From DAOVVL01 sp965603095 (GTDB taxonomy: Bacteria; Pseudomonadota; Alphaproteobacteria; Rhodospirillales; Magnetovibrionaceae): 33,035 nt of DNA. The stretch's first letter is position 1. Each line of letters begins with the position of its first letter. Below are positions 18,666 through 25,842 of this stretch, piece after piece. The DNA is taken from NCBI GenBank assembly GCA_965603095.1, contig CBFDBQ010000023.1:1-33035 (forward strand). Direction: 5' to 3'. Under the pieces are notes generated by a model that saw only the letters and a program-made list of their open reading frames with translations, had not been told where the DNA came from and made no database searches. Made by a program: the position numbers and the translations under genes.

Positions 18666-18837
18666 GTAAAATTCTCCCCTCTTGTGAAACAATACCCATA
18701 CGAACCTACACTCGATGGGCACTAAAAACGTCTCAATTACTCTCAGTTAATAAATTTTATATTTACATTTTATGGACTAGTGACAATTACTGTTAAGTTA
18801 ATGCCACCAAACCACGCTATGCTGATCAGCAGTAACT

Positions 18838-18862
18838 GTTTGAACAGATAACTAGTTCAAAC
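18838..18862. promoter_or_regulatory. Inverted repeat in divergent promoter region
   Basis: Perfect 8-base arms GTTTGAAC (18838-18845) and GTTCAAAC (18855-18862) with a 9-base spacer, between the DUF4212 gene and the divergent unknown gene. A 10-base palindrome GCTGATCAGC (18821-18830) lies next to it. Centre-to-centre arm spacing of about 17 bases would suit a dimeric regulator on one DNA face. The regulator is unknown. Confidence 0.5.
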
Positions 18863-18921
18863 GCACTATAAAAAAACTGCCACATTTGGGTAGCATCAAA
18901 ATTAGGGGAAATCAATTTATA

Positions 18922-19656
18922 ATGGTTCCAAAAATAACTAAATTAGGCCAAGAACTGCGAGAAGCCTTAAAGGAAGCTATTTTCTTTGTTTCTCTAGCAC
19001 TTAGGGCATTAAAGTTCTGGCGCAAAGACCCCCCGGTTTTGAGCATAACTGACCTCGCCCGATTCGCTGATACCCGGGCAAAGTTCGCAACCCAAACTAC
19101 ACTTTATGGCTATATAAAAACCCGCGCCGGCACCAGATATGCTTTGCTTTTTCAAGATGAAAAATACGCCTTATCCATTAACATGGCTAAATGGGAAATA
19201 TATTTGGCCGCTCTTTCTGATATTTCAATATACATCAGTGCCGTTGTCGGTGGCCGCAGCGGCGCCAGTACTGATGAGATTTCGGCAATAGCTATTTATA
19301 TATTTAATAATATTCTTGATGGCGAAGAAATACCCAAAGAACGCCCGCAAGGATTTGACGATGTAAGGGATCCGTTCAGCACACGCGTACGAACCACGCC
19401 ATGGAATGAATATGCAGTCAGCGAAGCTGCATTTCAGAAAAGCCTTGCTGCGCTGGTGGAATGGGCGCCCATAGCCGACGAATTAAAAGCACTGGATGAA
19501 GAAATAGTCAAAAATTCAATGCGCTTTAAATGGAAAAAAGTTCGTGACGATTTTGATCAATTATTAAACGCAGAATCTGTAATTGCCGATTGGCGTACGG
19601 GAAAAGCAAAACATCTGGCTGTTGCCCCTGCCGATGCTGTGATGGCCGAAAAATAA
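18922..19656 (+). CDS. Unrecognised conserved-looking protein
   Basis: A 244-residue protein starting at ATG 18922 (AGGGGAAA about 13 bases upstream). A 12-codon extension to TTG 18886 lacks a ribosome site. I do not recognise the family. The N-terminus has a short hydrophobic stretch (EAIFFVSLALRALKFW) that could be a membrane-associated helix, followed by a soluble alpha/beta-looking body (ADTRAKFATQTTLYGYIKTRAGTRYALLFQDEKYAL) and a charged helical C-terminus. Coding quality looks real: G+C and codon use match neighbours and the frame is open throughout. It lies inside the symporter/exonuclease neighbourhood, divergent from the DUF4212 gene and convergent with the exonuclease gene seven bases away, so a link to that system is possible but unproven. 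Confidence 0.75.
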   Translation: MVPKITKLGQELREALKEAIFFVSLALRALKFWRKDPPVLSITDLARFADTRAKFATQTTLYGYIKTRAGTRYALLFQDEKYALSINMAKWEIYLAALSDISIYISAVVGGRSGASTDEISAIAIYIFNNILDGEEIPKERPQGFDDVRDPFSTRVRTTPWNEYAVSEAAFQKSLAALVEWAPIADELKALDEEIVKNSMRFKWKKVRDDFDQLLNAESVIADWRTGKAKHLAVAPADAVMAEK

Positions 19657-19662
19657 TATATT

Positions 19663-20592
19663 TTAAAACTTTTCTTTGAGCTTGCGAACGCTTTCAATTT
19701 TTGCCGATGCCTCAACCACACGTCGCAACGATGTTATGGCGCGGGCTTCAAGCCGGGCAATCATTTTATTAAATACCTTTGCCGTGGCCATGGCATCGCC
19801 CAATGCGGTATGGCGACCCTCTATGGTTATTCCCATTTGTTGGGCAATCCCATCAAGGCTGTGATTATGTGATTCGTGATCAAGAAACACAGACAACAAC
19901 AACGTATCCAAAACAAGATTGGAAAACGCTATGCCTGTTTCTTCTTCTTTTAATTTAAGAAATTTCATATCAAAAGCAGAATTGTGGGCCACAAGTATTG
20001 CATCACCAACAAATTCTTTGAAGCTTGGTAATACATCTGCAATTAGAGACTCGTCCTTAACCATGTCGTCAGTGATGCCGTGATATTTTATCGATTCCTT
20101 AGGAATGCCCATTCCCGGATTAACTAACCGTGTATATGCATTGGCCTCATCAATTGTTCCGTCTGAAATACGAACCGCCGCAATGGAAATTATTTCATCA
20201 CCTTCAGATGGTCTAAGGCCTGTGGTTTCGGTGTCAAATACTACGTAACTAAGGTCTTTTAGTTTCTTACCATCCATTTCTTCCCAGTGCATGGGATGTT
20301 TCATATCTTGAAAATCATAAAATTCAGGTCGTGCCGGAAGGCCGCGATGGTCAAGCAGGCGCGCCGCCAACAAGCGGTCTGCCAGCAACCAAAAAACAAA
20401 GCCAAAAGTTAACGCAACAGCAGATGCCGCCCATACAAAATTTAGGCTAACCGCCAATTTACCATCAACCATGTCATACGAAAAAAACCACAACGACAGC
20501 AAAAACAACACAAGGGTTAATCCCGCAGCAAAAAAAGCAAGCGACACTATTGAGCGTATGCTCATTTCCCTAAAATGCGGTATGTGATCCAT
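19663..20592 (-). CDS. Membrane-anchored DnaQ-like 3'-5' exonuclease (DEDDh)
   Basis: A 309-residue protein. Two N-terminal hydrophobic helices (about 15-37 and 50-70) should anchor it in the inner membrane. The exonuclease domain starts near residue 115, with ExoI VVFDTETTGL (DTET at 120-123), ExoII HNSAFDMKFLK and ExoIII HTALGDAMATAKVF, giving the DEDDh metal ligands. Relatives are often annotated as DNA polymerase III epsilon subunit, but the membrane anchor and the lack of a polymerase-binding tail argue against that job. The same protein type accompanies DUF4212/SSS symporters and CBS-DUF294 proteins elsewhere. A nucleotide- or RNA-processing role in that signalling system is plausible but inferred. 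Confidence 0.9.
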   Translation of the reverse strand: MDHIPHFREMSIRSIVSLAFFAAGLTLVLFLLSLWFFSYDMVDGKLAVSLNFVWAASAVALTFGFVFWLLADRLLAARLLDHRGLPARPEFYDFQDMKHPMHWEEMDGKKLKDLSYVVFDTETTGLRPSEGDEIISIAAVRISDGTIDEANAYTRLVNPGMGIPKESIKYHGITDDMVKDESLIADVLPSFKEFVGDAILVAHNSAFDMKFLKLKEEETGIAFSNLVLDTLLLSVFLDHESHNHSLDGIAQQMGITIEGRHTALGDAMATAKVFNKMIARLEARAITSLRRVVEASAKIESVRKLKEKF

Positions 20593-20647
20593 ATGAATAC
20601 CCCTGAAAGCTCAATTTTTGTACGAAATTGAGGTCTGGTCAAGATTG

Positions 20648-20947
20648 CTAATCTACACCATTACCAGCATCTATCGCGGCGTCAATAATTGCGCTCAGAT
20701 CTTCGGTCTTAACGCCGTTTAATATTTCTTTTCCAGAAATTCGCACGTTAGGGCCATGTTCACATTGGCCCAAACAGACGATTTGTTCGACAACAATTTT
20801 TGTCGACCTTTCGCTAGAAAGATCAAGCAATTCTTTAAATATTTGCTTTGAGCCGCGATTACCACACGATGAATGCGTGCCGCTACGAAAATTCGTACAA
20901 ACATATATTTTGGGTATCTCTGGTTTTTGTGAATTATCACTATTCAT
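20648..20947 (-). CDS. Thioredoxin-like [2Fe-2S] ferredoxin-type protein
   Basis: Read from ATG 20947 this is 99 residues. Four cysteines fit the small thioredoxin-like 2Fe-2S ferredoxins: one in IYVCTNFRSG, one in HSSCGNRG, and two in VCLGQCEHGPNVRI. CLGxCxxGPN is the hallmark. Such proteins transfer electrons in the cytosol; the partner is not known. The frame is open back to 21028, overlapping the end of the receiver gene, but family members normally have about 12 residues before the first Cys motif, which favours 20947. ATG 20974 is an alternative. It follows the receiver-domain gene on the same strand and is probably cotranscribed. Confidence 0.83.
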   Translation of the reverse strand: MNSDNSQKPEIPKIYVCTNFRSGTHSSCGNRGSKQIFKELLDLSSERSTKIVVEQIVCLGQCEHGPNVRISGKEILNGVKTEDLSAIIDAAIDAGNGVD

Positions 20948-21002
20948 AAAACAAAGATGGTCCACATGCGGCATTACTTCAAGTAAATCAGGGAATGTAT
21001 AA

Positions 21003-22076
21003 TTATTTTGCGGCAACAATCCCGGCATAACGGCTTACGTGACCGGGATTAATGCGGCTAAGTTTTTGTTCCATACGCGTCAATGATATCTCTAATTCCT
21101 GTGCCACATCGCCACCCAACCCTGAGGCATGGGATGATATTACCGTTTCAAGTCCTTGAATGGATTTTTCGGCAATTTCAAATACTTGATTTCTGTCCCC
21201 TTGGGGGCTTTCTATTGCGGCTTTCAAAATGCGGGCAAAAGAAGATATTAAAGGATAATTCATTACCTCACCTTCGCGCATAATGCGTGTTGAAATCGAA
21301 TGTATAAGAGCCAGCGCACGGGTACGATGGTCTTCAGCGCGGACTATAATACCAAGCGCATTTCGCATTTGACTAACATCGCCCTCTACCCAATTTGCAT
21401 AATCTTGTGGCCATTTGCTCATCAATGTATGAGCCCAATTTAGTGCGGTATAATCAATTTGTTCGCGCGGAGTCCCGCCCATTATATGGGTCATGTAATT
21501 TGGCAAATTAAATCCACCCAAATGTGGATGGGTTCCTTGGCCTAAATCTTCGTTAGTTATGTCGCGCATATGACGGCGTTCGTACAATGAAATATCATTA
21601 TCCCTGCGCCTGCGGTTTGGCCCAAAATAGCTTGGGCTTTTAACAAAAACTGGATTGCTAGTTATTAGGTTAGTAAGGTGGACTTTAAGTTTGTTTATTG
21701 TAAATGGTTTGGACATGGCGCTATTTACGCCTGCAAGGCGCGACACCTCAACCTTTTCAGCATCAAGATTTCCGCTTACAAAGGCCATACGCATGAACCT
21801 GTTGGGCGATTGTTTGCTCATGCGTAACCAACGTGCAAGCAATAATCCACCAACTGGATCCATATCCCACTCACTCAATACAAGGTCAACCGGCGGGGTT
21901 GATCCGTTCATTGGCGAACCTACAGATTCCATAAGATGCGACATAGCCATGGCGCCATTACTTACGGAACGAATATAACCAAACCCAATTTCATTTAATG
22001 CTGACGTAATGATTGTTCGAGATGATGCATTGTCATCCACCACAAGCACTGAGCAGTAATTAAGTCCATTTTCCAT
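21003..22076 (-). CDS. Receiver-domain protein with Glu at the phosphoacceptor position and a helical Hpt-like C-terminal region
   Basis: A 357-residue protein. Residues 8-135 form a CheY-like receiver: acidic pair D14/D15 in LVVDDN, Ser101 in FVSGN and Lys123 in MSKPF are all in place. The phosphoacceptor segment reads VDLVLSEWDMDP, so Glu69 replaces the usual Asp. A linker has FGPNRRRR, a motif seen in many alphaproteobacterial receivers. The C-terminal half is helical, with ALALIHSISTRIMREGEVMNYPLI resembling the His-bearing helix of Hpt-like domains in this class. A locked, phosphomimetic or phosphorylation-independent output is suggested. Kinase genes adjacent to it are absent. The start at 22076 has no strong ribosome site but no better alternative. 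Confidence 0.85.
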   Translation of the reverse strand: MENGLNYCSVLVVDDNASSRTIITSALNEIGFGYIRSVSNGAMAMSHLMESVGSPMNGSTPPVDLVLSEWDMDPVGGLLLARWLRMSKQSPNRFMRMAFVSGNLDAEKVEVSRLAGVNSAMSKPFTINKLKVHLTNLITSNPVFVKSPSYFGPNRRRRDNDISLYERRHMRDITNEDLGQGTHPHLGGFNLPNYMTHIMGGTPREQIDYTALNWAHTLMSKWPQDYANWVEGDVSQMRNALGIIVRAEDHRTRALALIHSISTRIMREGEVMNYPLISSFARILKAAIESPQGDRNQVFEIAEKSIQGLETVISSHASGLGGDVAQELEISLTRMEQKLSRINPGHVSRYAGIVAAK

Positions 22077-22350
22077 GTATTGTCGGCCCGATGTATTTTG
22101 TTTTCTTTTATTGGCTTTTATTTAACTTTTTGGCCATGAGCTTAGCGCCCCCGGACACACGGCCTTAAAGGCGATTATGCTCTTATTTTCCTAACGTTTT
22201 CTAAATCCACCATGAAATAAGGCCATATAAATAGTTGGGGTAAAATGCGCCCGTATCTTCTGCCTGGCCTTCTGCGTGGCCTTCCGCTTGACCTTCCATT
22301 GGGGGTAACGTTCATTGTCGAGGCCAAATTTAAATTGGGAATTTAACAAA
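22077..22350. other. Intergenic region with 12-base imperfect tandem repeat
   Basis: Between the receiver gene and the cytochrome gene. It holds three imperfect 12-base units at 22257-22292 (CTTCTGCCTGGC, CTTCTGCGTGGC, CTTCCGCTTGAC) plus a CTTCC stub. A minus-strand reading gives a 32-residue ORF rich in EG(Q/H)A repeats without a ribosome site. No gene is called. Confidence 0.5.
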
Positions 22351-22782
22351 ATGAAAATTAATGCTTCTGCCTTGTTTGTGGGGGGTTTTTTGGCTCTTGG
22401 CCTTGCTATAACCATATGGAAAGTGATCAGTTCACCCGAAGCCGACACACCGCCACCCCTTGTTGTACAGGTGCCCCAATTATCACTTCAGGCAAAACGT
22501 GGCGAAAAGGCATTTAATGGTACTTGCGCCCAGTGCCATGGAAAAAATGCTTCCGGAACAGAACAGGGCCCACCGCTGGTACATAATATCTACAACCCCG
22601 GCCACCATGCCGATGAGGCCATCCGTCGGGCGGTAAAATTGGGTGTCAGGCGTCACCATTGGCCCTTTGGCGATATGCCGCGACAGGAACACGTGAAACC
22701 ATCGGAAATAGAGACCATAATTGTTTACATACGCGAATTACAAATTGCTAACGGCATTATAACTAAACCGCATGCCATGTAA
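22351..22782 (+). CDS. Membrane-anchored or secreted class I cytochrome c
   Basis: A 143-residue protein from ATG 22351. The N-terminal helix ASALFVGGFLALGLAITIWKV is a signal anchor. A Pro-rich linker follows, then the haem c motif CAQCH in RGEKAFNGTCAQCHGKNASGTEQGPPL, and a distal Met ligand in FGDMPRQEHVKPSEIETIIVYIREL. It is a small mono-haem electron carrier facing the periplasm, and which oxidase or dehydrogenase it serves is not shown by the neighbours. The frame extends upstream to TTG 22315, but that form would put 12 extra residues before the signal anchor. It runs on the opposite strand to its neighbours and is probably monocistronic. Confidence 0.9.
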   Translation: MKINASALFVGGFLALGLAITIWKVISSPEADTPPPLVVQVPQLSLQAKRGEKAFNGTCAQCHGKNASGTEQGPPLVHNIYNPGHHADEAIRRAVKLGVRRHHWPFGDMPRQEHVKPSEIETIIVYIRELQIANGIITKPHAM

Positions 22783-22841
22783 TATACGGTTGTTAGCGCG
22801 CACATCAAAGAATGGGCATTTAAAATCACTATCTGGCTACA

Positions 22842-23894
22842 TCACCTAGCTAGACGACAAGGTGGCGTGTTGGTGGCGCGGTAACCTTTTTGTCCGTATT
22901 TAATAATTTCTATATGTTCAACCGCCGGACCAACGCGTTTATTAATTAAGTTTTTTGCAAAGGCGGTTATTTTTTTTATCTCTAAATCATCGGGCTGACG
23001 ATTAACTAATCCGGCCCGGCTAAAAGAAACAAGAAATTTTTCTTTAACTGCGGGATAATTAGTACAAATAGCTGAAGCAGCCTTTGCACTTTTCACATAA
23101 ATAAGCGTGGCATAAGTAACCAAGCGGACTTTTTTGCTTTCACGAATTAATGGCCATTGCATGGGTTGCACCAATACAGCCCGCGGCCACGTCGAAGCAC
23201 TGCCGCTAGTTTCGTCTTCAACCGCTGGTGTATCACCCTCGTTGCCCTCGTTGCCCTCGTTGCCCGTTGGTAAATCTGGAAATATTTTATCTGCTTCAAT
23301 TGGTCCGTTATTTTTTTCTGCTGGTGATTGTTGACCTTGCTGAATAGTTGACGCCAATTCCCGAGGGGGGATTTTTCTTTGTGAAGTAGCAAAATATACT
23401 ACCGTGCTCACCACAATAGCTATCAATAACAATATTAATGGGATTGCAATTTTAGGCTCGCTTGCGGCAAGAAGCCCACGAAACATTTTGGCGGCAAGGG
23501 TATTTTTCTTTCGTCGAATTCGTCTTTCGCCCGATACCTTGCCCTTTTTTTTATTTTCTAGGTATTCGCGCGCCTTTTCTTTGCGCTCGTCTTTTATTAA
23601 CCGCAAAAGACCAACAACAGCCTCAACCGTTGCATCTAATTGGCCGCCTTTTTCAACCCCGGAAATAATTTGGTCAAGTTGATTAGAAAATCGAGACACC
23701 TCGGAGCCATCATCATCGCGAGTAAAAAGTTTTTTGATTATCAACATGGTTGTTTGTTGCAAAGCTTCGGGTGTTTTTGCTTGTGAAATAATTGCAACGA
23801 ACCCGTTTGTCGGGTCTTCGAACACCACATCCCAATCGGTTGTGCCTTCGGGTGTTTGTGGCCACAGGGGCTTTTTATCGGTGTTTTTATTCAT
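22842..23894 (-). CDS. Unrecognised single-pass membrane protein
   Basis: A 350-residue protein without a family I can name. The N-terminal ~145 residues are soluble and charged, ending in a very basic stretch (ENKKKGKVSGERRIRRKKNT). One hydrophobic helix follows near residues 147-170 (IPLILLLIAIVVSTVVYFA). Next comes a low-complexity linker with three GNE triplets, encoded by a 9-base tandem repeat, then a ~120-residue C-terminal domain beginning at WPRAVLVQPMQWPLIRESKKVRLVTYATLIYV. Basic residues before the helix predict the N-terminus in the cytosol and the C-terminal domain in the periplasm. Neighbours give no clue to its job. Confidence 0.75.
   Translation of the reverse strand: MNKNTDKKPLWPQTPEGTTDWDVVFEDPTNGFVAIISQAKTPEALQQTTMLIIKKLFTRDDDGSEVSRFSNQLDQIISGVEKGGQLDATVEAVVGLLRLIKDERKEKAREYLENKKKGKVSGERRIRRKKNTLAAKMFRGLLAASEPKIAIPLILLLIAIVVSTVVYFATSQRKIPPRELASTIQQGQQSPAEKNNGPIEADKIFPDLPTGNEGNEGNEGDTPAVEDETSGSASTWPRAVLVQPMQWPLIRESKKVRLVTYATLIYVKSAKAASAICTNYPAVKEKFLVSFSRAGLVNRQPDDLEIKKITAFAKNLINKRVGPAVEHIEIIKYGQKGYRATNTPPCRLAR
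23236..23262. repeat. 9-base tandem repeat (3 copies) inside a coding region
   Basis: Three identical copies of CCCTCGTTG followed by a CCC stub, encoding GNE triplets in the periplasmic linker of the unknown membrane protein. Being a multiple of three, copy changes would keep the frame. Confidence 0.9.
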
Positions 23895-23992
23895 GTCTGA
23901 TATTTGACCCCAAATATATTTAAAATATTCTAGGACAGTTTACTAAACTCAGGGTTAATTATATTCCTGTATATATGCGGCAATATATCAGC

Positions 23993-24045
23993 AAAAAAAT
24001 AAGCGCTACCGCCAAATTGGATTTAACCAATGGGGCGATAGCGCT
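23993..24045 (-). terminator. Rho-independent terminator after the DUF3126 gene
   Basis: Outer arms AGCGCTA (24002-24008)/TAGCGCT (24039-24045) continue into a GC-rich imperfect stem and an inner ATTGG/CCAAT pair. On the minus strand a TATTTTTTT run follows (23993-24001). It begins 28 bases after the DUF3126 stop. Confidence 0.88.
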
Positions 24046-24072
24046 CATCATAAGTATGTATGCGAAGCCGTT

Positions 24073-24288
24073 TTATACGTCTTCGATATCCATATCGAGA
24101 ATGGTCATGACTAACGAATAAGAAACCTCACCTTCGTCTTCATCGCGGTGCAGTACAGCAATGAATTCTTCACCAACACTGACCTCTATCGGGGCATCTG
24201 GCTTTGTAGGTGGCTGAACCGTAAGACGGTTATTGCCAAAGGTTTTCCTTAGGTAGGTCTGAACCTTGCCTATTTCTTCTGGTGTCAT
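24073..24288 (-). CDS. DUF3126 family small protein
   Basis: A 71-residue acidic protein that matches the alphaproteobacterial DUF3126 family: MTPEEIGKVQTYLRKTFGN at the start, then IEVSVGEEFIAVLHRDEDEGEVSYSLVMTILD. The family function is unknown; it is a small alpha/beta cytosolic protein. An AGAGAG ribosome site precedes the ATG. It lies 26 bases downstream of the cold-shock gene on the same strand, so it may share that transcript, which ends at the terminator at 23993-24045. Confidence 0.88.
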   Translation of the reverse strand: MTPEEIGKVQTYLRKTFGNNRLTVQPPTKPDAPIEVSVGEEFIAVLHRDEDEGEVSYSLVMTILDMDIEDV

Positions 24289-24314
24289 ATCGCTCTCTTT
24301 TTAGTATTTAATTA

Positions 24315-24524
24315 TTAGTCTTGTGCAACTAGATTTTCTGCAGCGGCTTTGCCGTTGCGTCCTTCAACTAGTTCATATTCAACTTTTTGGCCTTCTCTTA
24401 GTGAGCGCAAACCAGCTTTTTCAACAGCAGAAATATGCACAAACGCATCATCACCACCTGCATCAGGTTGAATAAATCCAAAACCTTTGGTTTCGTTAAA
24501 CCATTTAACCGTACCCGTAGCCAT
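24315..24524 (-). CDS. Cold-shock-domain protein (CspA family)
   Basis: A 69-residue protein spanning a single cold-shock domain. The RNA-binding motifs RNP1 (KGFGFIQP) and RNP2 (DAFVHISAV) are intact, and TVKWFNETKGFGFI is the family N-terminus. It binds single-stranded nucleic acid and acts as an RNA chaperone. The GGAGG ribosome site and a second AGGA lie in the leader. Whether it is cold induced cannot be seen; the leader between 24525 and the divergent gene has no obvious cold-box. Confidence 0.95.
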   Translation of the reverse strand: MATGTVKWFNETKGFGFIQPDAGGDDAFVHISAVEKAGLRSLREGQKVEYELVEGRNGKAAAENLVAQD

Positions 24525-24707
24525 TTCCTTGTATCCTCCGAAAAATTATACAGTGGTTCTTTTCGCCCACTGCTTGAACGAAAGCACCCTAGCCCACTTT
24601 TTCCAAGGCGGCAACTTGCGAGAAGAGTAAAAAAAGCCCTGTTTATAGTGAGAAATGCTCTATTTTTGCCCCAATGGGCACATGGGCGAATTTTTTCAGG
24701 TCTGATA

Positions 24708-24721
24708 ACAATATTTATTGT
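24708..24721. promoter_or_regulatory. Palindrome in the cspA / reductase divergent region
   Basis: Perfect 6-base arms ACAATA and TATTGT with a 2-base spacer, about 94 bases upstream of the reductase start and 184 upstream of the cold-shock start. Candidate operator; no regulator assigned. The rest of 24525-24814 holds no gene that I can support. Confidence 0.35.
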
Positions 24722-24814
24722 GTTTCGATTAAATATAAATCGGGGCAAGGTTTACCAAGAATGCCCCATTGGAGTTTATTTGGGGTTTGCAGAGGGTTTA
24801 TAGGAGAAAATTTA

Positions 24815-25831
24815 ATGACAAAACGCGTACTTGTAACCGGTGCCAGCGGCCATGTTGGTGGCGCTTTGGTGGCCGATCTGGTTGAGCACGGGTACTCGGT
24901 TAGGGCATCTGTGCGCGACCCTAATGATGAAAACAAAACCCGCGATCTAAAAAAACTGGGCGTTGAAATTGTAAAAGCAGACCTTTTTGATATGGCGTCG
25001 CTTAATGCAGCCTGCGAAGGAATGGACGGTCTTTTTCAGGTTGCCGCCGTTTATGACATGACCCCCAAAAATAAATCTGATGCAGAAAAAATTATCGCCA
25101 CCGGAATTGAGGGAATGGAAAATGCTTTTCGTGCTGCGGCAAGTGCTGGAATTAAACGGGTGGTGCTTACATCATCATGTGCAACCATTACCCCGGTAGC
25201 AAAAGGTGCGCCCGATGCCACCGAGCAAAGCTGGGTTGATGATATTTCAATACCCTATATCGAAGAAAAAACCCGGGGCGAACGCCATGCATGGAAACTG
25301 GCAAAAGAACTAGACCTTGATATGGTAAGCGTGCTTCCCGGCGGTGTATTTGGCCCGGGGTTTAATCGCTCTACCCCATCAACCGATGTGGTTCTTTCCA
25401 TTATGAAAGGTGCCCTTAGAATGGGTGCGCCGAAAATTAATTTACTGTTGGTAGATGTTCGTGATGTGGCAACCGTGCACCGGCTGGCATATGAAAAGGG
25501 AACATCAGGTGGACGTTATATCGCATTACATGGCACGCCAGAGGTTTATGATTATGTGGTTGCCGCCAGAAAACATGACTCTTCAATTGGGTTGCCGCTA
25601 ATGAAAATGCCGGAATTCATGACTGGGATGGTGCCAATAATAAATGGCGTTATGGCAAAAGTTTTTGGCTTTCCCCAAACCTATACTCGTGAACTGCACA
25701 ACAGCATAAAAGGTCGCGAATGGCGGGTTGATGATAGCCAAACCCGAAGCCAACTGGGGTTTGAACCAAAGTACGGGCTGGATGAAACCGTCAAAGATAC
25801 CATTGAGCACCTGAAAAAAATAAATGCCTAA
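24815..25831 (+). CDS. NAD(P)-dependent epimerase/reductase, dihydroflavonol-4-reductase-like (extended SDR)
   Basis: A 338-residue Rossmann protein. VLVTGASGHVGGALV is the GxxGxxG cofactor loop of the extended short-chain dehydrogenases. VVLTSSCATITP gives the Ser of the catalytic set. The expected YxxxK is not obvious: IPYIEEKTRGERHAWKLAKEL shows Y with K four residues on (YIEEK), a plausible match. Relatives reduce ketones or aldehydes of small metabolites; the substrate is not known. ATG 24815 has AGGAG nine bases upstream. The frame extends to 24674 but without a ribosome site or similarity. It is convergent with the SulP gene, 11 bases away. Confidence 0.87.
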   Translation: MTKRVLVTGASGHVGGALVADLVEHGYSVRASVRDPNDENKTRDLKKLGVEIVKADLFDMASLNAACEGMDGLFQVAAVYDMTPKNKSDAEKIIATGIEGMENAFRAAASAGIKRVVLTSSCATITPVAKGAPDATEQSWVDDISIPYIEEKTRGERHAWKLAKELDLDMVSVLPGGVFGPGFNRSTPSTDVVLSIMKGALRMGAPKINLLLVDVRDVATVHRLAYEKGTSGGRYIALHGTPEVYDYVVAARKHDSSIGLPLMKMPEFMTGMVPIINGVMAKVFGFPQTYTRELHNSIKGREWRVDDSQTRSQLGFEPKYGLDETVKDTIEHLKKINA

Positions 25832-25842
25832 ACAACTGCTAT

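Noticed and set aside
22191..22448. Minus-strand 85-codon ORF overlapping the cytochrome gene start
   Set aside because: It overlaps the cytochrome signal anchor, and its Lys/Arg-rich composition arises from reading the repeat in another frame.
24674..24814. 47-codon upstream extension of the reductase ORF
   Set aside because: AGGAG precedes ATG 24815 and the Rossmann motif begins right after it; the extension shows no similarity.
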